Positions 32,274 to 41,028 of a stretch of DNA of 64,000 nucleotides are shown here, piece by piece (position 1 is the stretch's first letter; every line of letters starts with the position of its first letter). A program made the translations under genes and the position numbers. Location: the NCBI RefSeq assembly GCF_024181585.1, contig NZ_CP054258.1, positions 682,001-746,000 of the forward strand, in the 5' to 3' direction. The notes under the pieces are model-generated. The model did no database searches. It was not told where the DNA came from and saw only the letters and a list, made by a program, of their open reading frames with translations. This DNA comes from Treponema socranskii subsp. buccale. Lineage in GTDB: Bacteria > Spirochaetota > Spirochaetia > Treponematales > Treponemataceae.

Positions 32274-32459
32274 AACCCTGCAGCCGCTCTGCTTTCTTGT
32301 TTTTGCGCAGTTTGGTGTCCGCTTTACGCGAACGAACATACAACGGCAAACTTTCACAGATTCAAACTTCTCACACCACATGCACAGGACAAAACGCTGT
32401 CTTCGCGCGTTTTTTTATATCGGCAATTCAATTAAAAGAAACAGTAAGAGGAGTTTTTT

Positions 32460-34448
32460 ATGAGCGGATTTAACTCAAGCAACAAGAAAACGAGAGTTGC
32501 GGCGCTCGTCACAGCCGCACTGATTGTACTGACGCTCGGCGCAGCACTGGTCTTTACCGCCTGCCCGAATAACGCGGGCGGAGGCACGCCGCCGGTAACA
32601 AAGTACAAGGTAGAGCTCGACCGCACTATAGGCGGCAATGTAAGGGTAACGCCTGCACTGAGCGAAAACGGCATGGCAGCCGAAAACACCGTGCTTACCT
32701 TTACGGCAGAACCGCTTCAAGGCTATGATCTTGAAAAGTGGGAGCTTGACGGCACGGCGGTAAACGGCATAGCGCTTACCTACACGCTCAAAGTTACGGC
32801 AAACGCACAGGTTTTTGTATTCTTTAAACGGAACGGTGAGCCGCCTCCTGCCCTGCACACGGTAACGCTTACCGAGCCGGAGCACGGCAGTGTAGATACT
32901 GTGCCGGTAATCCCGCCCGGCCATCAGAAAGTGCCCGAAGGTACCGAACTTATCTTTAGGGCAGTACCGGATGCAGGCTATGCGGTGAATAAATGGACGG
33001 TTTCATCGGGCTCATTTTTAGCAGGCGGCAGTCCGGGAAGCACGAACGCAACGCTTAAAATCACCGAAGACGTTACCGTAACGGTTACCTTCGGCAATGT
33101 AATCTTCGGCGTAGACGGCGGACACGGCACGCTCAAGGCGGAAGTTGACGGCGCCGAAATCGCCTCTCCTGCGCAAGTGGAAGAGGATAAAACGATTGTC
33201 TTTACCGCCTCTCCTCATGAAGGCTACATGGTAGACACGTGGACGATTACAGGCGGGCAGCTTCTTGCAGGCGGAAATCCTGAAAATACGACGGCTATGG
33301 TAAAAATAACCGAGCCGATAACGGTTGCCGTCTCCTTTAAGCTAAGACCGCCTTCCACCTATGCCGTAATCTTCGGCGTTGCAGGTACACCGCCGAACGG
33401 AAGCATAAGCGCAACATACAAGACGGGCGGAGCAGCCTTTACTTCCGGCACTGCGGTTGCCGAAAACACTGCACTCGTCTTTACGGCTTCTCCTGCAACG
33501 GACTACAAGGTGGAAAAGTGGACGGTAAACGGCACGGCCGTCCCGGGCAATACCTCAAACACCTACGAGCACACCGTAACAAAGGCGGCGGATATACGGG
33601 TATCCTTTATATCTTCAGTAACGACTCCCGATACTTTTACGCTCCCGAACGGCGCAGAGTACGAGATAACCGACAAGGCGCAGAAACTGGTGATAATGAC
33701 AAAGCGGGAAAGCGATGCTGGTGGTACTGTCTATACCGTCAATGTAAATCCCGAATATTCGGGTATTACATATACCCTCACCGGTTTCAGCAAACAAAGC
33801 ATAATCAACTTCGACGATTTGTGGAACTTAGAAGCTTTTGCGTTAAGCGGTCCGAGTAACTTTTTAAGCGTAGAAGGCGGGGTTTTATTCGATAAGCATA
33901 AAACAAAGCTGATTCGCTATCCGCGCAATAAAGCCGGCACCTCTTATACGGTACCTTCCTCCGTTGAAGTACTGGGGACGTACTCTTTTTCCGTCAGTCG
34001 CAATCTTACTTCCCTTATTTTACCGGACGGTCTTACAACGGTAGAAGATTTGGCTTTGTACGCTTGCCAGAAATTACAAACGGTCTACATTCCTTCATCG
34101 CTTACTTCCATAGGGAGCCACTTCCTTGGCGCCAGCAAGGTTGAAGATGTTAAGATTCCCGAAGGCGTTACCGAATTAGGCAGCCAGTTCCTTGACGGCT
34201 GCTCGGCGCTAAAAACGCTTGAACTGCCTTCTACCTTTACCTCACATTACGGTGCTTTCTGCACTGGCTGTACGGCACTGCAAAGCGTTACCTGTAAGGC
34301 GGCAGCTCCGCCCATACTGCAAGACTATGATTTTGGCGGCGTAATCTTAGCCGGCGTAACATTAAAAGTGCCCGCAGACTCGGTCAGCGCGTACCAAAAT
34401 GCCCCGATATGGAAGGACTTCAAAAAGCCGTTTGTGGCACTGCCGTAA
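32460..34448 (+). CDS. InlB-repeat and BspA-like LRR lipoprotein
   Basis: A 662-residue exported lipoprotein (LGAALVFTAC lipobox). Four to five InlB B-type repeats (about residues 45-380; each with a 'GYxVxxWTVxG' strand, e.g. GYAVNKWTVSSG, GYMVDTWTITGG, DYKVEKWTVNGT) precede a C-terminal LRR_5 region (about 480-660; SFSVSRNLTSLILPDGLTTV). Closely related in layout to the 19714-22179 protein; likely a surface adhesin. GAGGAG is the ribosome-binding site. The promoter carries a tetranucleotide tract. Confidence 0.88.
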   Translation: MSGFNSSNKKTRVAALVTAALIVLTLGAALVFTACPNNAGGGTPPVTKYKVELDRTIGGNVRVTPALSENGMAAENTVLTFTAEPLQGYDLEKWELDGTAVNGIALTYTLKVTANAQVFVFFKRNGEPPPALHTVTLTEPEHGSVDTVPVIPPGHQKVPEGTELIFRAVPDAGYAVNKWTVSSGSFLAGGSPGSTNATLKITEDVTVTVTFGNVIFGVDGGHGTLKAEVDGAEIASPAQVEEDKTIVFTASPHEGYMVDTWTITGGQLLAGGNPENTTAMVKITEPITVAVSFKLRPPSTYAVIFGVAGTPPNGSISATYKTGGAAFTSGTAVAENTALVFTASPATDYKVEKWTVNGTAVPGNTSNTYEHTVTKAADIRVSFISSVTTPDTFTLPNGAEYEITDKAQKLVIMTKRESDAGGTVYTVNVNPEYSGITYTLTGFSKQSIINFDDLWNLEAFALSGPSNFLSVEGGVLFDKHKTKLIRYPRNKAGTSYTVPSSVEVLGTYSFSVSRNLTSLILPDGLTTVEDLALYACQKLQTVYIPSSLTSIGSHFLGASKVEDVKIPEGVTELGSQFLDGCSALKTLELPSTFTSHYGAFCTGCTALQSVTCKAAAPPILQDYDFGGVILAGVTLKVPADSVSAYQNAPIWKDFKKPFVALP

Positions 34449-34510
34449 TTTCAATGGGTAATGCGCTAATTTAATTACAAATTACACATTACAAATTAAC
34501 AATTGAATCT

Positions 34511-34557
34511 ACCGCTCTCAAGTTGGAGGAAACTTCGGCTCTGAGGGTGGTTTTTTT
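34511..34557 (+). terminator. terminator after the second LRR gene
   Basis: ACCGCTCTCA ... TGAGGGTGGT stem followed by seven T. Its sequence is clearly related to the terminator at 35553-35598, so 3' flanks of these loci are also duplicated. Confidence 0.75.
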
Positions 34558-34640
34558 GTGTGCGGGATGAGCCAATGCCAAAACGCCTCGTATCGGCACC
34601 TCGTTCGTTACCGGTTTTATACGCCAACTATGGGAGAAAA

Positions 34641-34695
34641 ATAATTGCAAAAACTTTTCCCTTTTGTTCCTGTTTTTGTACCGTCTGCGCCTATA
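34641..34695 (+). repeat. shared 5' leader of Rpn loci, copy 2
   Basis: Matches 31171-31225 at 51 of 55 bases; ends about 20 bases before the Rpn start at 34715. Confidence 0.8.
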
Positions 34696-34714
34696 TTTAG
34701 GTACGGAGGTATGT

Positions 34715-35506
34715 ATGAGAAAAAGTTTTGACGACTTAACCATCGCCGATGACTTTATGTTTTGTAAAATCATGCAGGACGAAGCCATTTGCAAGCAATT
34801 CCTTGAAATGATTTTGGCAGGGCAAATCGGGAAAATTATCTACCTGTCGCCGCAAAACAGCGTCGCAGCCGGCATCGAAGCAAAATCGGTACGTCTCGAT
34901 CTGCTTGTAAAGGACGAAGCCGGCAAATCTTACGACATCGAAATGCAAGTGGCGAACGAACATAATATCCCCAAGCGTATGCGTTATTATCAGGCGGCAA
35001 TCGACATCGCATTTTTAGACAAAGGTGTGCATTACAAAGCATTAAACGACAGCTACATTATCTTTGTGTGCGTGTTCGATGCAATAGGAAAAGGCAAGCC
35101 TCTTTACACGTTTGAAAATATTTGTATCGAAGACCGACAAACACTCTTACAAGACGGGACAAAAAAGGTTATAATAAATGCGGAAGCATTCAGTAAAGCC
35201 GAGAATAAGGAACTCAAAGGCTTTTTGGAATACGTTAAAACCGGAACGGTGAATACGGAGTATACCGGGAGGATAGAAACGATGATACAGACAGTAAAAC
35301 ACAACGAACAGGCACGGCAGGAATACCGCTTTATGTCGGGGTTTGAAATGGACGCACGGGAAGAGGGCAGAAGCGAAGGCTTCTCCGACGGCTCGCGCCA
35401 AGCAAAGCTCGAAACGGCTCGGATTTTAAAACAGCTCGGCGATTCCGTAAAAAAGATAATGCAAGCTACCGGCCTCACTCAAGAAGAAGTGGAATCGATT
35501 AGCTAA
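34715..35506 (+). CDS. Rpn-family PD-(D/E)XK nuclease, intact
   Basis: A 263-residue protein with GGAGG before ATG 34715. Nuclease core: SFDDLTIADDFMFCKIMQDE, KSVRLDLLVKDEAGKSYDIE followed by MQ (Asp and ExQ catalytic pattern), RMRYYQAAIDIAFLDKG, YIIFVCVFDAIGKGKPLYTF. Internal GGGAGG (35267-35272) nine bases before in-frame ATG 35282 predicts a 74-residue C-terminal product. A similar terminator pair flanks the gene. Likely a DNase with toxic or recombination-promoting activity. Confidence 0.88.
   Translation: MRKSFDDLTIADDFMFCKIMQDEAICKQFLEMILAGQIGKIIYLSPQNSVAAGIEAKSVRLDLLVKDEAGKSYDIEMQVANEHNIPKRMRYYQAAIDIAFLDKGVHYKALNDSYIIFVCVFDAIGKGKPLYTFENICIEDRQTLLQDGTKKVIINAEAFSKAENKELKGFLEYVKTGTVNTEYTGRIETMIQTVKHNEQARQEYRFMSGFEMDAREEGRSEGFSDGSRQAKLETARILKQLGDSVKKIMQATGLTQEEVESIS
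35282..35506 (+). CDS. predicted intragenic C-terminal Rpn product (74 aa)
   Basis: Starts MIQTVKHNEQARQEYRF and ends TGLTQEEVESIS; Gly-rich SEGFSDGSRQ in the middle. Has its own GGGAGG ribosome-binding site. Expression is a prediction. Confidence 0.5.
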   Translation: MIQTVKHNEQARQEYRFMSGFEMDAREEGRSEGFSDGSRQAKLETARILKQLGDSVKKIMQATGLTQEEVESIS

Positions 35507-35552
35507 TTGGTAGTTCGGTTTATTCCCGGCATCCGTTCCGCATTTAAAACCG

Positions 35553-35598
35553 ACCGCTCTCAAGCCGAGGGAAACTTCGGCTTGTGGGCGGTTTTTTT
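35553..35598 (+). terminator. intrinsic terminator after the intact Rpn gene
   Basis: ACCGCTCTCAAGCCGA / TCGGCTTGTGGGCGGT stem with GGGAAAC loop region, then seven T. Confidence 0.85.
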
Positions 35599-35688
35599 AT
35601 GTGGGGGCCTCATTACTTAAATAGTTATAGCTATCTCTTTTAAAATCCTTTAGCCTGTGGTATAATACAATCAATGAGGGGGTATGCT

Positions 35689-36351
35689 ATGCCTACTTCA
35701 AACAGAAAATACAAAGACTCGGTCTTTGTCGACCTTTTCAGTGAAGACGAAAAAGCGAAAGAAAATTTTTTATCGCTTTACAACGCCTTACACGGTACAC
35801 ACCTTCCGCTTTCGTCTCCGGTAGAAAACATAAGGCTCGATAACGTTATGTACATGAACATAATCAATGACGTCTCCTGCCTTGTAGACGGTAAAATCAT
35901 CGTGTTGGCAGAACACCAGTCTACAATAAACGAAAACATGCCCCTACGATTTTTACAGTATATAGCAAGGCTCTATGAAAAACTGCAAGCACCGACTGAT
36001 CGGTATTTAAGAAAGCTGTCAAAAATCCCTGCGCCTGAGTTTTACGTTTTTTATAATGGCACAGAAGACTACCCTGAAACTACAGTTTTAAAACTGTCGG
36101 ATGCGTTTATCACAAAGCCCGAACAAGTACCGCTTGAGTTGACGGTGCAAGTGCTCAACATCAACACGGACAAATCGAACAAAGTCCTAACGGCATGCAA
36201 GCCGCTTGAAGAATACAGCCTCTTTGTAGAAGAGGTAAGAAAACAAACCCAACTCGACAGCGAAAACGGTTTTACCAATGCAGTAAAGATATGTATAGAA
36301 AAAGGAATCTTAAAAGAATATTTAATGAGAAAATCACGGGAGGTACAATAA
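35689..36351 (+). pseudogene. Rpn gene (first type) cut before its C-terminal module
   Basis: ATG 35689 follows GAGGGGGT. The product (MPTSNRKYKDSVFVDLFSED ... CLVDGKIIVLAEHQSTINEN ... FYVFYNGTEDYPE) is collinear with the 22872-23774 protein through KEYLMRKSREV and then meets an early stop inside an inserted 141-bp element. The nuclease part may still be made as a 220-residue protein, now separated from the C-terminal module at 36496-36711. Confidence 0.8.
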
Positions 36352-36484
36352 AAAGCATCGGCTGAAATAGTGCCTCCGCTTTTTATCTCGAGTTTGCGTC
36401 GCAAACTCGACTATAGTACGGGTGCGCTCGTGCGCACAGAAAAAACTTTTTCGGAAGTTGATACTTCCTGCAAAAGTTTTTTGA
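36344..36484 (+). mobile_element. type-1 palindromic element, copy 2 (141 bp)
   Basis: Nearly identical to 23771-23910 (opposite orientation in the window). Flanked by GAGG at 36340-36343 and 36485-36488. The left GAGG belongs to the intragenic Shine-Dalgarno GGGAGG of the Rpn gene; the right GAGG now serves the C-terminal module. Confidence 0.8.
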
Positions 36485-36495
36485 GAGGAATCAAT

Positions 36496-36711
36496 ATGTT
36501 AGTAGCCGAATATGATTATGATACGGATATTGCGGTACAGAGAGAAGAAGCAGGGCGAATAGCTTTTGCCGAAGGCGAAGAGAAAGGGTTTTCCGATGGC
36601 TCGTACCAAGCAAAGCTTGAAACGGCGGCGGCTTTTAAACGTTTCGGCTTTGATATTGACAAAATAGCCGAGGGAACCGGTTTAAGCCGCGAAGAAATTG
36701 AAAAACTGTAA
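36496..36711 (+). CDS. detached C-terminal Rpn module (71 aa)
   Basis: ATG 36496 has AGAGG seven bases ahead, supplied by the end of the inserted element. The product MLVAEYDYDTDIAVQREEAG ... TGLSREEIEKL is the equivalent of the 75-residue end of the 22872-23774 protein. It keeps an intact frame, which is notable for a piece cut off from its gene. Confidence 0.6.
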   Translation: MLVAEYDYDTDIAVQREEAGRIAFAEGEEKGFSDGSYQAKLETAAAFKRFGFDIDKIAEGTGLSREEIEKL

Positions 36712-36817
36712 TTCGGTTTATTCTCCGCACGTCCTGGAAATGTGTATCGGGTAATTGATGTCGTCGACCGACCGACAATTACCCATTACAAATTATTAAT
36801 TACAAATTAAAAAAGAG

Positions 36818-38635
36818 TTATCGATTCATCTCTGCCGCTTTTCGCACTGCGTCCGGATCGGGCACCCACGCATACTTTTCTTTGAGCGCGCTTGAGGCAA
36901 GGACGGCATCTCCTCCGTATTTTTGCAGGGCGCAGATCGCGTCGGATTTGAACGTTGCGGTGTCGACGGACACATTCTCCTCTTTTTCTTCGATGCCGGT
37001 GACGGCCCATCTGTTCTTTTTATACGTCAGCGTCACTTTATCGCGATTGCGCTCTACGATAAACTCGCCCGTTTCGCCGTCCGTGCGCACGGTGTAATAC
37101 TCCGCCGTATGCGCCGCTTGAGCGCCGTCGTCGAGCGGTGCGCCTCCTTCGCTTCTTACCGGCGTTCTCTTTTCGCTCCGTTCGGGTACGCGGACTTCAA
37201 GTGAGCTTTCTTTGCCGTCGAGCGTAAAAGAAGTAATGCCGTATACGTCCCGCCTTGCCTCCGCATTTTCCTCCGAAAGAAAAGCGAACCACGTTTCCGG
37301 GGCGACGATGCCGTTTTTCGGATCGTAGGCGCTCCTCGCTTTGTTTACGACGTAGATACTGCCGACGATATCGCCGTAGCGCTTGGATACTTTGCCCGAA
37401 GACATTGCGCCGACGAGTTCGACGTTTTGCGTATGTATCGCTTCGTAAAACGCTTCGGCGACTTCAAAAGATGTAAGGCCGACGGCGGACGGTCGGCGTC
37501 GGGCATCGCGTACCGCGCTGAAAGCGAAAAACGCGATAAGGGCTGTAGCCGCAAAACAGGCCGCGATCGTTCCCGCGTTGCGTCTGAACGTACGGCGGGC
37601 GCGTAAGCTTCGTTTTTTCGTTTTATAATACGCTGCGACCTTTGCGTCGAACTCGCTTTGGGGCAGGGCTGCAGGGTGCGGTACTTCTTTCAGCGTGCCG
37701 CCTTCGATCCCGAGTTCGGCATAAAAAGCTTGAAGCGGGAACGGGTTTTCTTTTTGCCTGTCCGCCGTATGCAGTGTGTCCGCTGCGCCGTCCGTTGTAT
37801 CGGACGTGTTCGTTGCGCCGTATGATTTTTTTCCCGTTTCATCGCTCGCTTTTATTTCCGCCGCGCCGTGCACACCGTGTATTGCGCGCGTGTTTTTCCT
37901 TTCCGCTTCTACGCTACGTGCCGGAAGTTCAAGCGCGGCATCGACGCTTTCGGCAAGCGATTTATCGACTCCGTTTATGACGTGCTCGAGGTGCATATAA
38001 TTTTTATCGTATTCGTCGGTGCTCCGCGCGCTCTCATCGCTTTTGTCGTAAGGCATGCGTTTTGCAAGAGCGCGGTAGGCGATAACCGCCTGCGTAAAAG
38101 AAAGTGCGCTGCGTCTTTCGGAAAGCGCTTTGCTTATCCAAAAGCCCTGCAGTTTTGCATAGGATTCGCCGCCGCTCACACACGCTTTATCGAACAGCGT
38201 TTGGGGCAAAAAAAGGAGAGCCGGTTTTTTTGCAAACCCCGCCGCGTTTTTTACATAGATGCCGCCCGCACCGATGTTTTCGATTTTTACGTTTTCTTTT
38301 TTCGCCTCTTCGATTGCGCATAGTGCCGCATAGGAAGCGGCCGCCGCCGCATAGCGTTCGGCTTCTCCGCCTCTTTCCGCCCTCAAAAATATTTCCGCAA
38401 GAGAGAGCATCTCTTCATCTTCACCGAACCGCCCGAAAAGGTGTACGTGCGCGCCGTCTCCGTCTCCGATCGTTTTGACGCCGTCGAACTTCCATTCGGA
38501 AAACGAAAAGGTCATATCGGATCCGAAGTTTTTGTCCGCGCAGGCGGCGATGCCCGATTCGGAAAGCAAATTTGAAAGACGGGTTTTGGCAAATGCCGAT
38601 TCGCTTAATCCCGTATCGAATATAATTTCACTCAT
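36818..38635 (-). CDS. membrane protein of unknown function (605 aa)
   Basis: I do not recognise the family. The first ~220 residues look like a cytoplasmic globular domain (AEIFLRAERGGEAERYAAAA; a possible serine/threonine-kinase-like or tetratricopeptide-type region cannot be confirmed). A low-complexity linker (about 225-310) precedes one membrane span (GTIAACFAATALIAFFAF, near residue 350). The rest is extracytoplasmic with a fold reminiscent of NTF2/DUF4878-type domains (FEVAEAFYEAIHTQNVELVG). It follows hflC by 47 bases on the same strand, so it may belong to the hflKC operon. ATG 38635 is preferred over TTG 38650. Confidence 0.6.
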   Translation of the reverse strand: MSEIIFDTGLSESAFAKTRLSNLLSESGIAACADKNFGSDMTFSFSEWKFDGVKTIGDGDGAHVHLFGRFGEDEEMLSLAEIFLRAERGGEAERYAAAAASYAALCAIEEAKKENVKIENIGAGGIYVKNAAGFAKKPALLFLPQTLFDKACVSGGESYAKLQGFWISKALSERRSALSFTQAVIAYRALAKRMPYDKSDESARSTDEYDKNYMHLEHVINGVDKSLAESVDAALELPARSVEAERKNTRAIHGVHGAAEIKASDETGKKSYGATNTSDTTDGAADTLHTADRQKENPFPLQAFYAELGIEGGTLKEVPHPAALPQSEFDAKVAAYYKTKKRSLRARRTFRRNAGTIAACFAATALIAFFAFSAVRDARRRPSAVGLTSFEVAEAFYEAIHTQNVELVGAMSSGKVSKRYGDIVGSIYVVNKARSAYDPKNGIVAPETWFAFLSEENAEARRDVYGITSFTLDGKESSLEVRVPERSEKRTPVRSEGGAPLDDGAQAAHTAEYYTVRTDGETGEFIVERNRDKVTLTYKKNRWAVTGIEEKEENVSVDTATFKSDAICALQKYGGDAVLASSALKEKYAWVPDPDAVRKAAEMNR

Positions 38636-38682
38636 AATTTTATTACACAATCATTTGGAAACTCCGCATTCAGCCGCCGGCG

Positions 38683-39669
38683 TTATCGTCTGCCTTCGGG
38701 CGAATACAAATATCGGAAGTAATCCATATTCGTGCTGTACGTCGCATCGCGGCCTTTAAGCGTATTTGCATACGATTCCATGCTTTTCCAAAACGCGTAA
38801 AATTCCGGATCGTGGTTGTACGCTTCGGCATAAATACGCGCCGCTTCCGCGTCCGCCTGTCCTTTGATTTCTTCGGCGCGGCGATACGCGTCGGAAGAAA
38901 TCGTGCGCTTTTCGTTTTCGAGCCGTCCGATCCATCCCGTTTTTTTCGCTTCTCCGAGCGAACGGTATGCCTGTGCGACTTGGCTGCGGTCTTTTATCAT
39001 GCGGTTGTATACGCTTTCGGTGAGTTCGTCCGAATATTTTATTTGCCGCGGTACGATGTCGATAACCGTGATGCCGTAGTCCGAAACGAGGGCGTTTGCG
39101 GCGGCGGTCATCTCTTCGCAGAGCGCGCCCCGTCCGCGTACGACCGCTTCGATCGTCGTATTGACGTTTACAAGCGATTCGATTTCTTTCGTCTCTTCGT
39201 CTTCCGCTGCGACGGCCTTTGCCGCGCGCTCGTTGATGATGTTCGAAGAACGCACGATTTCGCTCAATCGGTTTGCGGTGACGACCGTACGCGTCGCCGA
39301 ATCGATGATGTCGCTCAGGCGATTGCTTGCGTTTTCGATCGTTTTAAAACTCGTGTAGAACAATTTCGGATCGGCTATCTTCCAGCGGCTCGTCGTGTCG
39401 ACGACGATAAATTGATTTTCCTTTGTCGGGATGCGCTGCGGATCGCCGTCGATTGAAAGGATGCGTTTCGGATACGTCGTCACCATATCGGCTGCGGGGA
39501 TTTTAAAATACAATCCCGCATCGGTGCGGACTTCGGCGATGCTTCCGAATCTCGTGACGACCGCCTGATTTCCCTCTCTGACGATATAGAGCGGGCCGGA
39601 TGCGAAGAAAAAAATTAACAAAAATAAAAAAACGACGAGGGGCAGTACGATACGTTTGATCGATTTCAT
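38683..39669 (-). CDS. hflC: HflC, SPFH-domain regulator of FtsH
   Basis: A 328-residue membrane protein: one N-terminal span (RIVLPLVVFLFLLIFFFASG), then the SPFH/band-7 domain with EGNQAVVTRFG and the long alpha-helical region (EIKGQADAEAARIYAEAYNH). HflC with HflK forms a cage around the FtsH protease and modulates its activity. The start overlaps the hflK stop (ATGA). Confidence 0.92.
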   Translation of the reverse strand: MKSIKRIVLPLVVFLFLLIFFFASGPLYIVREGNQAVVTRFGSIAEVRTDAGLYFKIPAADMVTTYPKRILSIDGDPQRIPTKENQFIVVDTTSRWKIADPKLFYTSFKTIENASNRLSDIIDSATRTVVTANRLSEIVRSSNIINERAAKAVAAEDEETKEIESLVNVNTTIEAVVRGRGALCEEMTAAANALVSDYGITVIDIVPRQIKYSDELTESVYNRMIKDRSQVAQAYRSLGEAKKTGWIGRLENEKRTISSDAYRRAEEIKGQADAEAARIYAEAYNHDPEFYAFWKSMESYANTLKGRDATYSTNMDYFRYLYSPEGRR

Positions 39670-40640
39670 TGCGCGCCTCCTTCGGAAGCCGAAAGCTGTT
39701 TTATAGGCAGTACGTTTTGGAGCCTCCCGTCGATGAGCGTACTCTTCGTGTCGGAATTGAAAAGGGCGTCCATCGTTTCCAAATACATACGCTCGCGGGT
39801 GACGCGCGGCGATCGACGGTATTCTCGGTACACGGAGTTGAAGCGGGCGACGTCTCCTCTCGCGCGGTTTACGCGCTCGGCCGCATATCCCTGCGCAACC
39901 GAAATCTGTTTGTCGGCTTCACCCTGCGCTTTCGGAATTTCGGCGTTGTACGCTTCTTTTCCTTCGTTGATAAATCGGTTCATATCCTGTATCGCTTTGT
40001 TGACGTCTTCGAAAGCATCCTGCACGCCCTCGGGCGGAACGATGTTTTGCAGTTTGACCGTCGTAACGTGTATGCCCAAACCGAGCTTTGCAAAATTGTC
40101 GTTCATCATATCGCGCGACTGCATTTCGATGTTCGTGCGTTCCGCGCTCATAATGTCGAGGATGGCGCGGTCGCCGACGAGCGTATTGATCACCGAGCGG
40201 GATATGTCGCGGATCGTACGCGTGCGGTCTTCGACGTTGAACTGCCACGCTTTCGGATCGACGATGCGGTATTGAATGATCCATTCGACGTCGACGATAT
40301 TCAAATCTCCCGTGAGCATCGTGGATTCGGCGACGATACCGTTTTGATAGCGGCTGTTCCGCTTCATTTCGATCGTCTGAAAACCGAACTGTTCCGTCTG
40401 AACGACTTGCACCGGAATATTGTAGTTTTTGTCGATGCCGAAGGGCAGCTTAAAATGCAGACCCGGGCCGACGGTTTCGACGTATTTGCCGAATCTCGTG
40501 ATGACGGCCTGCTCCGTTTCATCGACGATGTAAAAATTGCTTTTTACCGCCGACGCTCCGATAAAGAGGGCGAGCAGCAGCGCGTAGGACGACGGCTTTG
40601 AAAAAAAACGCCGTGTCGATTCTTTTGTTATTTTTCCCAT
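39666..40640 (-). CDS. hflK: HflK, SPFH-domain regulator of FtsH
   Basis: A 324-residue partner of HflC. N-terminal span (YALLLALFIGASAVKSNFYI), SPFH domain (DETEQAVITRFGKYVETVGP) and the helical part with PPEGVQDAFEDVNKAIQDMN. The start at 40640 is set by GAGGAAT; longer in-frame starts add an unlikely lead. It is shorter at the N-terminus than E. coli HflK. Confidence 0.92.
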   Translation of the reverse strand: MGKITKESTRRFFSKPSSYALLLALFIGASAVKSNFYIVDETEQAVITRFGKYVETVGPGLHFKLPFGIDKNYNIPVQVVQTEQFGFQTIEMKRNSRYQNGIVAESTMLTGDLNIVDVEWIIQYRIVDPKAWQFNVEDRTRTIRDISRSVINTLVGDRAILDIMSAERTNIEMQSRDMMNDNFAKLGLGIHVTTVKLQNIVPPEGVQDAFEDVNKAIQDMNRFINEGKEAYNAEIPKAQGEADKQISVAQGYAAERVNRARGDVARFNSVYREYRRSPRVTRERMYLETMDALFNSDTKSTLIDGRLQNVLPIKQLSASEGGAQ

Positions 40641-40708
40641 AGTATTCCTCATTTCAAATATAACATAAAACGTCAGCCATATCATCAATAGGCGAATAAT
40701 TGCAGTTA

Positions 40709-40788
40709 CTGTATACTTTTGTATACAGTCCGCGTATTTATATGTATTTGCGTATAAAAAAGTATACAGCGTCTTATTTTATATACAG
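40709..40788. promoter_or_regulatory. cluster of GTATACAG operator-like repeats
   Basis: CTGTATAC-TTTT-GTATACAG palindrome (40709-40728) plus single GTATACAG (40762-40769) and ATATACAG (40781-40788), in the divergent hflK/sigma-factor region. Spacing and repetition suggest a regulator binding array. Confidence 0.5.
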
Positions 40789-40891
40789 CTTATTTTCTTA
40801 TTAAAGTCATAGTTCGTTCGGATACCGGTATTTAATTTGTTGTATTATAATGAATTATAAATTTATATAAAAATCGGCGTTATTTCCTAAC

Positions 40892-40908
40892 TTGGCATAT
40901 TTTTTGCA
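40892..40908 (+). promoter_or_regulatory. sigma-54-type (-24/-12) promoter of the sigma-factor gene
   Basis: TTGGCATATTTTTTGCA: GG and GC are exactly 10 bases apart, and the sequence fits the TGGCAC-N5-TTGCA consensus closely. The predicted start near 40919 gives a 110-base leader to the ATG at 41029. Confidence 0.65.
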
Positions 40909-41028
40909 ATATAGATAGTCGAGGGTTTGTCTGCACAAAAATATATCGGAGAGATGACAAGGGATGATGCCCCGTTTTGAAAAGGACGGAGGGCATATAG
41001 ACCCGGATTTTTGAGCCGGAGCGGATGT

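Noticed and set aside
36371-36495. A real protein-coding gene bridging the split Rpn gene across the inserted element
   Set aside because: The open frame through the element contains only palindrome translation; the genuine module frame starts at ATG 36496.
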